Below the pieces are notes generated by a model. It was not told the origin of the DNA. It saw only the letters and a list, made by a program, of their open reading frames with translations, and did not search any database. A stretch of 64,000 bases of DNA from contig NC_030811.1 in NCBI RefSeq assembly GCF_001704415.2, forward strand, positions 81,176,069-81,240,068. The letters are read 5' to 3'. Positions 23,961 through 34,997 of the stretch are shown piece after piece. The position numbers and the translations under genes are program-made. Within the stretch, counting starts at the first letter, position 1. Each line of letters begins with the position of its first letter. This DNA is from Capra hircus (lineage: Eukaryota > Chordata > Mammalia > Artiodactyla > Bovidae).

Positions 23961-24480
23961 TCAGTTCAGTTCAGTATAGTTCAATCGCTCAGTCGTGTCC
24001 GACTCTTTGCGACCCCATGAATCGCAGCTTGCCAGGCCTCCCTGTCCATCAGCAACTCCCGGAGTTCACTCAAACTCATGTCCATCAAGTTAGTGATGCC
24101 ATCCAGCCATCTCATCCTCTGTCGTCCCCTGCTCCTCCTGCCCCCAGTCCCTCCCAGCATCAGGATCTTTTCCAATGAGTCAACTCTTCACATGAGGTGG
24201 CCAAAGTACTGGAGTTTCAGCTTTAGCATCATTCCTTCCAAAGAACACCCAGGGCTGATCTCCTTTAGAATGGACTGGTTGGATCTCTTTGCAGTCCAAG
24301 GGACTCTCAGGAGTCTTCTCCACCACTACAGTTCGAAAGCATCAATTCTTCAGCACTCAGCTTTCTTCACAGTCCAACTCTCACATCTATATATGACCAC
24401 TGGAAAAAACCATAGCCTTGACTAGACGGACCTTTGTTGGCAAAGTAATGTCTCTGCTTTTCAATATGCTATCTAGATTA
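23961..24480 (-). mobile_element. BovB LINE 3' part
   Basis: Reversed tail tcagttcagttcagtatagt, then a good copy of the BovB end region on the minus strand (GRRSRGRQRMRWLDGITNLM). It is truncated at the phrase tcaatatgctatctagatta. Divergence is low to moderate. Confidence 0.93.
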
Positions 24481-24484
24481 GCAT

Positions 24485-25592
24485 ACACATTTTTATATTA
24501 AACCCAGCTTATCTTTCTCCAATTTTATTAACATAAAATTGTGTAAGTTATACAATGTGTTGGTTTGATACACTCATGTATTACAAGCCAGGTATCGCTA
24601 TGGAGTTAGCTAACACCTCCTATCATTTATTTTGTGTGGTGAGAAATTTTAAATATACCATCTTAGCAGTTTTCAAGTATATAATACAGTTTTCTATGTA
24701 TAGTATCATTCATCTGCAAACAGTGAGTATTTTACTTCTCTTCCAACCTGGATTTCTTTTTTTTTTTTTTTAATTTCTTTTTCTTTTCTGATTGCTGTGG
24801 CTAGGAATTCCAAAACTATGTTGAATAATAGTGGCAAGAGTGGGCACCCTGTCTTGTTCCTGACCTTACAGGAAACGCTTTCAGTTTTTCACCATCAGGA
24901 ATAATGTTTCTCATGGGTTTATCATATATGGCCTTTATTATGCTGAGGTAGGTTCCTTCTATGCATATTTTTGAAGAGTTTTTATCATAAGTGTATGCTG
25001 AATCTTCTTGAAAGCTTTTTCTGCATCTATTGAGATAATCATATAATTTTCATCTTTCAGTTTGTTACTATGGTATGTAACATTGATTGATTTGTATGCA
25101 TTGAAGAATCCTTGTATCCTGGACATAAACCTGACTTGCTAATGGTATGTGATCATTTTAATGCGTTGCTGGATTCTGTTTGCTAGAATTTTGTTGAGGA
25201 TATTTTCATTTATGCTCATCAGTGATCTTAGCCTGTGATTTTTTTTTTGTGAGGTTTTTATCTGGTTTTGGTATCAGAGTGATGGTAGACATGTAGAATG
25301 AGTTTGGAAGTGCCTCTGCTATTTTTTGGAAGAGTTTGAGAAGAATGAGCTTTAGTGCTTCTCTAAATATTTGATAGAATTCACCTGCACTGTTTTCTCT
25401 CAGTTGCATGGAATATCTTTTTCCATCTCCTCACTTTGGGCCTATGTGTGTCTTCAGGCTGAAGTTAGTCTCCCACAGGTCGAATGTAGTTGAATCTTGC
25501 TTAAAAAAAAAAAAAAAATCCAGTGATTCTGTGCCTTTGAGTGGAGAATTCAATCCATTTACATTTAGAGTTTAGAGTAACTATTTATATAT
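24485..25592 (-). mobile_element. L1 LINE, internally deleted, left part
   Basis: 24485-24685 matches an L1 3' untranslated segment in reverse (acaatgtgttggtttgatac, gagttagctaacacctcc). From about 24690 the sequence jumps to reversed ORF2 (ctgcaaacagtgagtatttt, gtgggcaccctgtcttgttc, gagaattcaatccatttaca). The block between, expected in a full L1, is missing, so an internal deletion or a fusion of two L1s occurred near 24688. No frame survives. A SINE at 25593-25752 interrupts it. Confidence 0.82.
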
Positions 25593-25752
25593 AGTGAAAG
25601 TGTTAGTCACTCAGTCATGTCCAACCCTTTGTAACCCAATGGACTGTAGCCAGCCAGGCTCCTCTACTCATGGAATTCTCCAGGCAAGAATACTAGAGTG
25701 GATAGCCATTCCCTTCTCCAGGAGATCTTCCTAACCCAGGAATCAAACCCAT
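25593..25752 (-). mobile_element. Bov-tA SINE, head-truncated
   Basis: Reads agtgaaagtgttagtcactc at its tail and stops after the B-box region (cccaggaatcaaaccca), so the tRNA head is missing. It is inserted into the surrounding L1. Confidence 0.9.
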
Positions 25753-25960
25753 CCCTTTTATGCTTTGATGTCACAATTGACCTCTTTTTATATTGTATAG
25801 TTATTAACATTATGTTGTTATAATTATTATAATATTCTTGGAACTTATTAAGTTAGTGTCCTGTGAATTAATTTTTTTCATAGAATGTTTGCATTCTATA
25901 TTTCATGTGTACTAAGAATAAATTAAGATAGATTTTAGGGTTTCTGAATCTATTTATATA
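25753..25960 (-). mobile_element. L1 LINE, continuation after the SINE
   Basis: The words ttgatgtcacaattgacctc tttttatattgt and the following text continue the reversed L1 ORF2 seen left of the SINE. The right edge is uncertain. Confidence 0.55.
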
Positions 25961-27640
25961 ACTTTCATTTATTCATAAAAATGTATGTGTACCCTTTTAA
26001 AATCAAAAATTCAAAAAGACCCAGTTGGTACTTTAATGTTACAAATGTAGTGAGAGCGAAGGTAAATGACACTTTAATGAGTATCTGTGCTACAGTAATC
26101 TCCAAAGAACACAGATGTTGAAAGTCAATCTTCCATGCTCCATGAAAATGAAAATAACTTGATTTTAGGAATTTCCAATCAGAGTATACTTGTGACATCA
26201 TTTTCTTTTACACTAAGTTTAGAAAGCCATATTGAAATATATGATACCAAAAGACTATAGTGATTAATTTATAAACAATAGTTTCCTTTCATAAATGGTC
26301 TTATGGGCCTATGGGAAATTGATAGGTTCTGCATCTGATAAATGGTGACTAAGACTGAGAAAGCAATTTAGAAGATCTTGATTCAATAAAATTGAATAAT
26401 CTTGAGGAAGTTAAAACTTCTTATAGCAACTCAATGTTAGAACACAAAAAGCATGGTCATTAAATAAAATAACATTTTTTAAAATTCATTTAATAAATCT
26501 TTAACAAATAAATTGGAATCTACAGAAAATCAAAGTCCCTATTACTTTCAGCACAAAGAATTACTTAAAATTCAATGTGTCAGGAGCCATGATCTAAAAC
26601 ATATAAAGTAGTTCCTAATAAATGAAATTAAAAAAAAAACTCAAAATGATAATTGAGTAGATAAACAATAGACTTATTTTATGACTCATCTCATTAATTG
26701 GTGATTAATACCTAAATCTATGCAAATTAAACTTTGGACAAAATAAGAATAAATTAGTAAGCCCATCAGCCAATTAGTAGTAACCTTAGCATATTCATCA
26801 TATCTTTTCTTATATCCTTTGCCTCTAAATACACAGGAGCTTATATCCTTGATGTATGTGATCATTTTGTAATATATACATATATCAAATCATTATGTTT
26901 TACCTTTGAAACTAAAATAATGTTTTACATAATCTGTATCTCAAAAAGTAGAGGAAAAGAGGAGGTACACATTTGTTAGTTCATAGTAATTTCATAAGCC
27001 AGGCATGCGCACAAACCAGTTACTTAATTTGGGCTCAGTCTTTTTTCCTGAAAGTAATTCTCTGCAGCATGTGGCTCTGCCTTGTTTGTGTTCACATTTG
27101 AGTCTGATACTCACAGCATTATAAGCATATAAAGAACACAATTTCTTTTATATTGTATTTATCCCCTCAGGGCAGACTGGTGTAATTCCTTTAAAAACAT
27201 CTCTTTAATGCATGATTCATAATTCAGTCCCTTAGACAAAACTTGTAACTCCAAACATCTTCCACTTAAGTCTTTCACTATTTTAGGTTTCATAACTTTG
27301 AGACTGCTGTATGAAAAGCCCTTAGAACTCTTACTCTCTAACAGTATCTGCAAAGTCTAACTCTAAGATTGTTAGAAGACCTTATGACTTTCTGAAACAT
27401 CTACAAGAAAGCACCTTAAATCTCTCTGGACCTCAACGAAGGATTTTTCTCTCAAACGTTGCCTTCATTTCTACTCTGAGGCCATGTTTCTTTGACAATA
27501 CTCCAGCTTTTATTTTATTTATTTATTTTTTCAATCTTTTCTTACTTTGAGTTCCATTTACAGGCTAGAAAGACTGTCAAAGAAAAGAATTTTTTTTTTC
27601 CTTGAGCTTCCAATAACATTTTCCTCAGTTTCTTTCAATC
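25961..27640. other. Unassigned AT-rich sequence
   Basis: No gene or clear repeat. A 64-codon minus-strand frame at 27159-27353 lies in a region that may be an unrecognised old repeat. Confidence 0.45.
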
Positions 27641-28290
27641 TTCCATAGACAGGCTCTTTAAGGACTGGTGGGAGTCCATATGTTTACTCCCTAAATCAGC
27701 ATGTCGTAGGTTTTTTATGAAACTCTCCAAATTTTTGGCTCTGTGCCCAAATTATGGTCTGGTTATCTACCTTTTAAATGTCAAATCACCAAAACACAAT
27801 CATTTTATTTTGCTTATGGTATCATGGGTTAAGATTTAAAATAGAATGGGGTGAGGATAGCTTGCCCCTGAGTCATAATATTTTTAATCTCAACTGGAAA
27901 AGTCAGAACAACTGGAAGTAACTCAAATGGCTGGAGGTTGAAATGATTTGGAGGCTTCTTCACTCACTTATCTGGCTCCTGGACTGGGAAGACCCAGTGC
28001 ATAGGCTTAGCTGAAAGTGTTGAACAGACTTCTCCCTTTGGTTTGGCTTATTCATGTCATGGACTTTTCCGGATAGTCAGATTTCTTATGTGAATACATG
28101 TTTCTAAGAGTGAGTGTTGCAGCAAGAGGTGAAAACCATGTAGTCTTTTATTACCAAACTTGGAAAATCTCATAGAATTATATTTCTGTTATATTCTTAT
28201 GGATGAGGAAAAACAAACAGACACAAAAGAAAACTTTAGAATCCACCTCTCCATAAGAGAATTATCACAAAATGTGGGACTCTGTTCTAA
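27641..28290. mobile_element. Ancient mammalian repeat, family uncertain
   Basis: The run ttattttgcttatggtatca, gatttggaggcttcttcact cactta, ggctcctggactgggaagac and the later aagagtgagtgttgcagcaa follows the layout of an old, widespread mammalian repeat that I recognise by pattern. I cannot assign the name or orientation. It is heavily diverged. Confidence 0.4.
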
Positions 28291-29399
28291 AGCAAACATA
28301 ATAATATATAAATAATAAGCAAATAACAATGACTGTTATCTTCGGTAATATGAAATAAATATTTTTTAAAGTTCTATATATTCTGAATTTGCTTCATATA
28401 TTTTTAAAACTCATATAGACTTCTTGTATAAATATCCATTTTAAGGTGGATATTTAGTTTGCATTTGGTTGGAATGGGTTATGAAATACATTTTTTTAGT
28501 TCTAAATTGATGAAAATGTGAATATCTAGAATAAAAGTAACTTAAATAGAATCATATAAATTTTAAGTTGTATAGACTGACAAATTTATCAGAGAACAAA
28601 TTAACTTTAAAACTTCAAAAGTTTGCAAAAGATATTGCCTTTTATTTTTATTAATTTTTCCGACAATTAAAGTATATTTTCTTTTCTCATACTAACTTAT
28701 TCAACAGTAAGTTCTTTTATATTATATTGACAATTGAAAAAATAGAAATTTTGAAAAATAAATTTTGGACAAAAGTAACTGTTTCACACCAATTTTATAG
28801 TTGAAATGTCTTATTGAGGCATTGGAGAACTAGAATTTCAAGGTATAATACAGAATAGAAAATAAGAATAACAAGAATTTTCTCCTCTCCTCACAGCAAA
28901 TTTTTATTCTGAAAGCTAAAAGTGAGAAGCTGAATAGCTAAGCATTTCTTTCAGTAGAATTTAGACCTTCTAAATAAGAAGATACTAGTAAATTTAGCAA
29001 GTTTTCAGATAAGACCCTTAAACTACATGACAGGAGTCAGAGTATAATGCAATAGAAATTTACCATATTTCACAAGGTCTAAGGCCCAGATTTGAAAAAT
29101 TTTGCTAAATAGAAGATATAATCACAAAATAGAAAACATAAAAAATGAACTCACTGCAAAATTAAAAATTGAAAAAATGAAATAACTTACATTAAGAAAT
29201 TGATAGATGAGACCATATAAAGTTGAAGAGACTGAGTAAATGGGAAGATAAAGCAGAAGAATATATCCATTCTATAGTCACAGATGAATGTAAGCATGGA
29301 AATTACATGTGAAAAAAAGTATAGAAGAGAATTTTTAAAAATAATACTATATGTGTAATTGTTTTTACAAAGGAGGAGAAAGGATAGAATTGTAAAGAA
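28291..29399. other. Unassigned AT-rich sequence
   Basis: Nothing recognised. It may hold the 5' side of the old L1 that becomes recognisable at 29400. Confidence 0.45.
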
Positions 29400-29850
29400 A
29401 CAGTATTGCAAGAGATAATGGCCAAGAATATTCCAAAGAAGAAAAAAGATAACAAGCCACAGATTGAACCTGTACTACATCAACTCAAGTAAAGTAACTA
29501 TAAAGAAAATCATATCTAATTTCATTACATAAAACTCACATACATTAACTTAAAACCTAGATACAAAGAGAAAAGTTTTAGGCAATCAGAAAAAAAGACA
29601 TATTATCCTCAAAAGAGCAACAAAAAGTCTAATCAGAAACTTCTTAATAAGAATACTGGACACTATAGTAAAATGCAATTATTGTATTTTCAAAATATGC
29701 TTCTAAATCAGAGATATATATCCATGAAGCTTCTAAAAGAAAATGCAAGAAAATAACTTCATGGATTTTTTTGTAGACATTTTTATAGGTTACAGAAACA
29801 CAACAATGAAAAAATTTTACCTTCATCAAAATTACAAATTTCTATTCATG
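29400..29850 (+). mobile_element. Old L1 (L1M-like) fragment
   Basis: agagataatggccaagaata ttccaa, then aggcaatcagaaaaaaagac, then ggacactatagt and atatatccatgaagctt follow the order of an old mammalian L1 segment (…agaaataatggctgaaaac…, …ggcaaccagagaaaaa…). It is diverged and without a frame. Confidence 0.5.
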
Positions 29851-29994
29851 AACAGATACCATTAAGAAGTGAGTTGACAAGATATGTCATTAGAAAATGT
29901 TCATTATATGTTTATCTTTCAAAGAAATTTTAAGAACAATACATCATAAATGCTAATAGCAAGTAATAAAACAAGACAAGAAGCACATCTAAAA

Positions 29995-30962
29995 TTGGTA
30001 GAAGTCTTGAACACACACTTTATAAAAGATTTTTGAGTGGCCAAAAATTCATTAAAAAGTGTGATAACAATTTAGGCATCAGGTAGATGTAAATTAAAAA
30101 CACAATGAGATTCTATTTAACACATTGGAAAGCCCCTCCCCCAAAGAATCCAAAACAATAAAGAAACCTGACATTTCCAAATGATGGAAGCTGTGAAGCT
30201 GCTAGAGTATGCATACCTCGTGTGGGAGTTAAATTTGAAACATCTTTGAAAGCCTGATCTGCAGCTTCCTGTAAACTTAAGCACATGGAATTTTCTGGTG
30301 GCAGAGTGGTAAAGAATCCCCCTGCCAATGCAGGACAGTCCAGGATTCTTGCCTGGGGAACCCCATGGATACAGTCCATGTTGTTGCAGAGAGTAGGACA
30401 CAACTTACCAACTGAACAACAATAACAATTAAGTTAAGCACACATTTGCCAATGACCCAACAATCCTTTCCTGGGTATTTACCCAACGAAAATATATTTC
30501 CACACAAACACCTTTTATAAAAGGTCGTAATGGTCTTATTCATGATAGCCATAAACTGGGAAAAACCTAAATGTCCATTATTAGATAACAGATAAATTGT
30601 GATATATTCATATAGTGGAATAAGACTACGTGCTAAAGAAGGAATAAACTACTCATATATTCAGTAACATGGATGCATTTGAATGACATTACATTATGAG
30701 AAAGAAGGCAAAGGCCAAAGGATATATTCTATATCATTCCATTTGTATAAAGTCCAAGAACAGGTAAAGTTAATCCAAGGAGACAGAAATAAGAAATTTG
30801 TTGTATCCCAGGAAGGAAGTAGGAGTTATCAGGGATTGCTAGGAAAGGACACAAGGAATACGAAGTTGGGTATATAATGTTATTAAAATTCAAGGAACTT
30901 AACACTAAAGATATAGACATTTTATTATGTATATGTTTTACCTTAATAAATGAACAAAAATG
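29995..30962 (+). mobile_element. Old L1 (L1M-like) 3' end
   Basis: Carries the L1 3' sequence in order: aattaaaaacacaatgagat, ggtatttacccaacgaaaat (across 30474-30492), gatagccataaactgggaaa, cctaaatgtccattatta, then tccatttgtataaagtccaa and a terminal taaatgaacaaaaa. A Bov-tA at 30286-30433 splits it. Divergence is high. Confidence 0.72.
30286..30433 (+). mobile_element. Bov-tA SINE with internal deletion
   Basis: Head attttctggtggcagagtgg and tail ggacacaacttaccaactga are present but the middle is shortened. A 9-base direct repeat ttaagcaca at 30277-30285 and 30434-30442 flanks the insert, which sits inside an older L1. Confidence 0.92.
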
Positions 30963-31079
30963 ACATAAACATTTTGTACTCTTTAATCATTAAAGATACT
31001 GAATAAGAAATTACTCCACCTCCAACAAAATAAATTCCAATTTACACACTCTCAACAAAAATAAGAGTAACACATAATA

Positions 31080-32424
31080 GCTTGGTTTAAGACTATCTTA
31101 ATACCAAACCTGACAAAGACAATGTAAAAAAATGCAAGTTCCAGTCAATCTCTCATAAATATAGGTTTTAAAAATCTTAATGTAACATTGGCAATTCAAA
31201 TTAAATTAATTGTGTGTGTGTGCATGCACACTTATGTATGTGTATAAAACCATAATCAATTTGGATTTATCCTAGGAATACAAATTTATTTTAAAAGTTC
31301 ATTAATATAATTTACTGTATTACAAAGATACAAAAAGAAAGTTCATATTTTATGTGCAAAAAAGGCATTGATAATATTCATTCATTTCATAATAATGTAA
31401 ACCAGAAAAATAAAGGAACTTTCTTCAAAACTCCATGGCAAACATATACCTGATGATGAATTTTAATTAATTACTTACTAAATTATTAACAACGAAATCT
31501 TTCTGTTTGAGTTCGGGAATTCTCCAGGTCAGAGTACTGGAATGGATAGCCTTTCCCTTCTCAATCTTCCCAACCCAGGGATCAAACCAAGGCTTCCAAC
31601 ATTGCAGGTGGATTCTTTACCAGCTGAGCCACAAGGGAAGCCCAAGAATACTGGAGTGGGTAGCCTATTCCTTCTCCAGGGGATCTTCTTGACCCAGGAA
31701 TCGAACTGGGGTCTTCCACATTGCAAGCAGTTTCTTTACCAACTGAGCTATCAGGGAAGCCTCCCTTGGGAATGAAGCAATACTATATCATATCATTGCT
31801 TCTATTTAACATTTTTCCTGAGGTGGTTTCTATCCACTGCAATGTATCAAGTAAAATAAATAATCAAAAAGAAATATAATTGTTATTTCAGATGGCATGA
31901 ATTTGCATGAGATAATCTATACTGAATTATTCAAATAAATACATAAATTGAGCGAGTTTGCACTGTGGAAAAGTTAATGTATTTACATAAACCAACACAA
32001 TTAGATGCTGAAAAAAATGTTTAAAGGTTTATTAACCATTACAACAAAAAGCATAAGGTACCTAGAATGAATCTAACCAATGTTTCATAAGAGTCCATAG
32101 AGAAAATGACAAATCACAGGGATATTGAACTGCAAAAAGTTAAAAGTAAAGAAAAAATATTAAAGGAAGGAAATTAGAGGATTTAGTCTACATTATATCT
32201 AGTGTTACTATAAAGCTGTAATAAGTAATGTTTTGTTATCTTGTTAAAATATTAGATAGCTTAGACAATGCAGTATTATAGAACCCAGAAATAGATGCAA
32301 ATAAAACAAAAGTAGACAGAAGAACAGTAGGGGGAAGGGTAATATTTTCGATAAACAACCTAAAAATCTGTTAATTAATAGAAAATATTAATAAATTATA
32401 TGTATTCACATAATGAAATACTTT
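31080..32424 (+). mobile_element. Old L1 ORF2 remnant, second copy
   Basis: The RT side appears as aataccaaacctgacaaaga and ggatttatcctaggaataca. Downstream ORF2 appears as gttactataaagctgtaata, cagtattatagaacccagaa and aaaacaaaagtagacagaag. It follows the L1 3' end that stops at about 30962, in the same orientation, so it is a separate insertion. It is split by a SINE dimer at 31508-31761 and full of stops. Confidence 0.68.
31508..31761 (-). mobile_element. Head-to-tail dimer of Bov-tA
   Basis: Two tRNA-headed units in the same orientation. On the minus strand the upstream unit starts ggaggcttccctgatagctc and stops at ccactccagtattctt. The second unit begins at once with gggcttcccttgtggctcag (junction at 31643/31644). 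The second unit ends at ctctgacctggagaattcc without the full BovB-like tail. The same fusion point is seen in the dimer at 32660-32990. Confidence 0.88.
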
Positions 32425-32570
32425 ACAATACAGTTGTTCTCAGAGGGTAGTTGGAGAAACCCTAATGGGCCCTGAGTTTCTTGCAGGTGTTTTACAAAGG
32501 CAAAACTGTTTTCATAATAATGCTATGATGTTATTTGATCTTCACTTCTGTACTCTCTCAAGTATTCAGA
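32425..32570 (+). mobile_element. Possible hAT-type DNA transposon fragment
   Basis: cagttgttctcagagggtag followed by aaaggcaaaactgttttcat aataatgctatgatgttatt resembles part of an old hAT (Charlie-type) element. Only one stretch supports this. Confidence 0.33.
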
Positions 32571-32659
32571 ATCAGATTCCACTTACATGAAGTCTGAAAC
32601 CAGGCAAAATTAGTATAAAGTGGCAAAAATAAAGTATTTGTTGTATCTAGGGGTGGAAG

Positions 32660-32990
32660 GGGCTTCCCTGAAAGCTCAGCTGGTAAAGAATCTACCTGCA
32701 ATGCAGGAGACCCCAGTTCAATTCCTGGGTGAGGAGATCCCCTGGAGAAGGGATAGGCTACCCACTCCAGTATTCTTGGGGTCTTCCCTGGTGATTCAGA
32801 TGGTAAAGAATCTGACCACAATGCAGGATATCTGGGTTCAGTCCCTGGGTTGGGAAGATCCCTGGAGGAGGGCATGGCAACTCACTCCAGTATTCTTGCC
32901 TGAAGAATTCCATGGACAGATGAGTCTGGCGGGCTACAGTCCATGGGGCTGCAAAGAGTCGGACATGACTGAGCAACTATGCACAAGCAC
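32660..32990 (+). mobile_element. Bov-tA dimer with target-site duplication
   Basis: The first unit runs from ggcttccctgaaagctcagc to cactccagtattctt. The second starts directly (ggggtcttccctggtgattc; junction near 32777/32778) and is complete to catgactgagcaactatgca. One 11-base duplication, aggggtggaag, flanks the whole dimer (32649-32659 and 32991-33001), so the dimer inserted as one unit rather than as two insertions. Confidence 0.93.
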
Positions 32991-33001
32991 AGGGGTGGAA
33001 G

Positions 33002-33510
33002 AATGGGAGGTCTGAGGGTGAGAGTTTCAGTTCCACACTCTAATGTACCTTTAAGAAATTACCACTTGTAGAGCTTTTCTGTTGTGTCAAAGTTAAATAT
33101 ATGCACAATTATTGAAAAAGATATTTAAACATCCTTTCCTTTTCAAGTACATACTTGAAATTACACGTCCTTCAAAATATTCAACTGAATAGCATATAGC
33201 AAAAAAAATGCAGAAACTGATATAAAAATCTAACTTGCCTCTACTGATACACTTATTAAGGAATTTTGGAAAATGTGAAACAGTAACACATTTCCTATAT
33301 TTTTATTTAGAAAAAGATAGTTATTTTACATAAAAATATAGTTATTTTGCACTATTTATATTACCTTTAATGATTTTATTAATGCTATATTAAATATTTT
33401 ATGTTTTATTTTCAATTTTAATACATTGATGGATATCTATCTGTGATGTGATGATCTGCTCTGTACACTTACGACATGTGTACTTTTATATCTGTATACT
33501 GTATTTAATT
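33002..33510. other. Unassigned sequence
   Basis: The first part, with 32570-32648, resembles the 3' end of an old L1 (ggaggtctgagggtgagag) but weakly. The rest is AT-rich with nothing recognised. Confidence 0.4.
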
Positions 33511-34974
33511 GTTATTCAGTCCCTAAGCCATGTCCCACTTTTTGCGACCCCATGAGCTGCAGCACAGCAAGTCTCCCTGTCCTTCACTATCTTGTGGAGT
33601 TTGCTCAAATTCATCTCTATTGACACGGAGATGCCATCCAAACATCTTTTCCTCTGTCATCTCCTTCTCCTCCTGCTCTCAATCTTTCCCATTATCAGGG
33701 TCTTCTCCAATGAGTCAGCTCTTCGCCTTAGGTGACCAAAGTATTTTAACTTCAGGTTCAGCACCGGTTCTTCAAAGAATATTTAGGGTTGATTTCCTTT
33801 AGGATTCACTGGTTTGATCTCTGCTTTCCAAGGAACTCTCAAAAGTCTTTTCCACCACCCCAGTTCAAAAGTATCAGTTCTTTGGTGCTCAGCCTCCTTT
33901 ATGGTCCAATTCTCACATTTGTTCCTGACTACTTGACTACTGGAAAAACCATAGCTTTGAATATAGGGACCTTTGTTGGTAAAGTGATGTCTCTGCTTTT
34001 GAATACGCTGTCTAGGTTTGTCTTAACTTTCCTTCCAAGGAGCAAGTATCTTTTAATTTTATGATTACAATCACTGTATGCAGTGATTTTGGAGCCCGAG
34101 GGAGGGGAAAAAATCTGTTACTGTTTCCACTTTTTCCCCATCTATTTACCATGAAGTGTTGGGACCAGATGCCATAATCTAAGGCACCTTTTTCACTTTC
34201 CTCTCTCACTCTCATCAAGAGGCTTTTTAGTTCCTTCACTTTCTGCCATTAGAGTGGTATTATCTGCATATCTGAGCTTGTGGATGTTTCTGTTGGCAAC
34301 TTTGATTCCAGCTTGTGATTCATCCAGCTCATCATTTCACATGATGTATTCTGTATATTCCCTATTGGCTCAGATGGTAAAGCATCTGCCTACAATGCGG
34401 GAGACCCGAGTTCAATCCCTGGGTAGGGAAGATCCCCTGGAGAAGGAAATGGCAACCCACTCCAGTACTCTTGCCTGGAAAATCTCATGGGCAGAGGATC
34501 CTAGTAGGCCCCAGTTCATGGGGGTTGCAAAGAGTTGGATACAACTGAGCAACTTCACATCACTCTGCATGTAAGTTAAATAACCAGAGTGACAATACAC
34601 AGCCTTAATGAGCTCTTTTCTCAATTTTGAACCAGTCCATTCTTGCATGTCCAGTCCTAACTGTTGCTTCTTGACTTGCATATAAGTTTCTCAGGAGACA
34701 GGTAATGTAATCTGGTATTTCCATCTCTTTAAGAATTTTCCACAGCTTGTTTCCACTAAATCAAAGGCTTTAGTGTAGTCAATGAAGCAGATGTTTTTCT
34801 GGAATTCCCTTGCTTTCTCTATGATCCAGTGGATGTTGGCAATTTGATCTCTGGCTCCTCTGCCTTTTCTAAATCCAGCTTGTACATCTGGAAGTTCTTG
34901 ATTCATAGGCTTCTTGTTGAAACCTAACTTGAATGATTTTGAGTATTACCTTGCCAGCTTGTGAAATGAGCTCA
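33511..34974 (-). mobile_element. BovB LINE, split by a Bov-tA
   Basis: Reversed tail ttattcagtccctaagccat at the left; upstream reverse-transcriptase coding reaches the stretch reversed as cagcttgtgaaatgag at the right. The catalytic box at 34259-34270 reads YADN, so the last aspartate is lost. The 71-codon piece at 34691-34906 shows DVQAGFRKGRG and CFIDYTKAFD (motif A). A Bov-tA at 34357-34562 interrupts the element. The right end merges with a palindrome (34961-34997). Confidence 0.93.
34357..34562 (+). mobile_element. Bov-tA SINE nested in BovB
   Basis: Full-length head (attggctcagatggtaaag), B-box (gttcaatccctgggt) and tail (gatacaactgagcaacttca). BovB text is continuous across it (gatgtattctgtat before, ctgcatgtaagttaaataac after), which proves it is the younger insertion. 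Confidence 0.94.
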
Positions 34975-34997
34975 CATGAGAATTGAGCTCATTTCAC
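34961..34997. repeat. Perfect 14-base inverted repeat
   Basis: Arms gtgaaatgagctca (34961-34974) and tgagctcatttcac (34984-34997) are exact reverse complements around a 9-base loop. It straddles the 5' edge of the BovB copy; the left arm is BovB-derived. A poly(A) run follows at about 35006-35017. Confidence 0.95.

Noticed and set aside
32570..32648. Possible L1 3' end around the Bov-tA dimer
   Set aside because: Only short phrases agree (ccacttacatgaagtctgaa); too little for a separate call, so it is mentioned only within the neighbouring entries.
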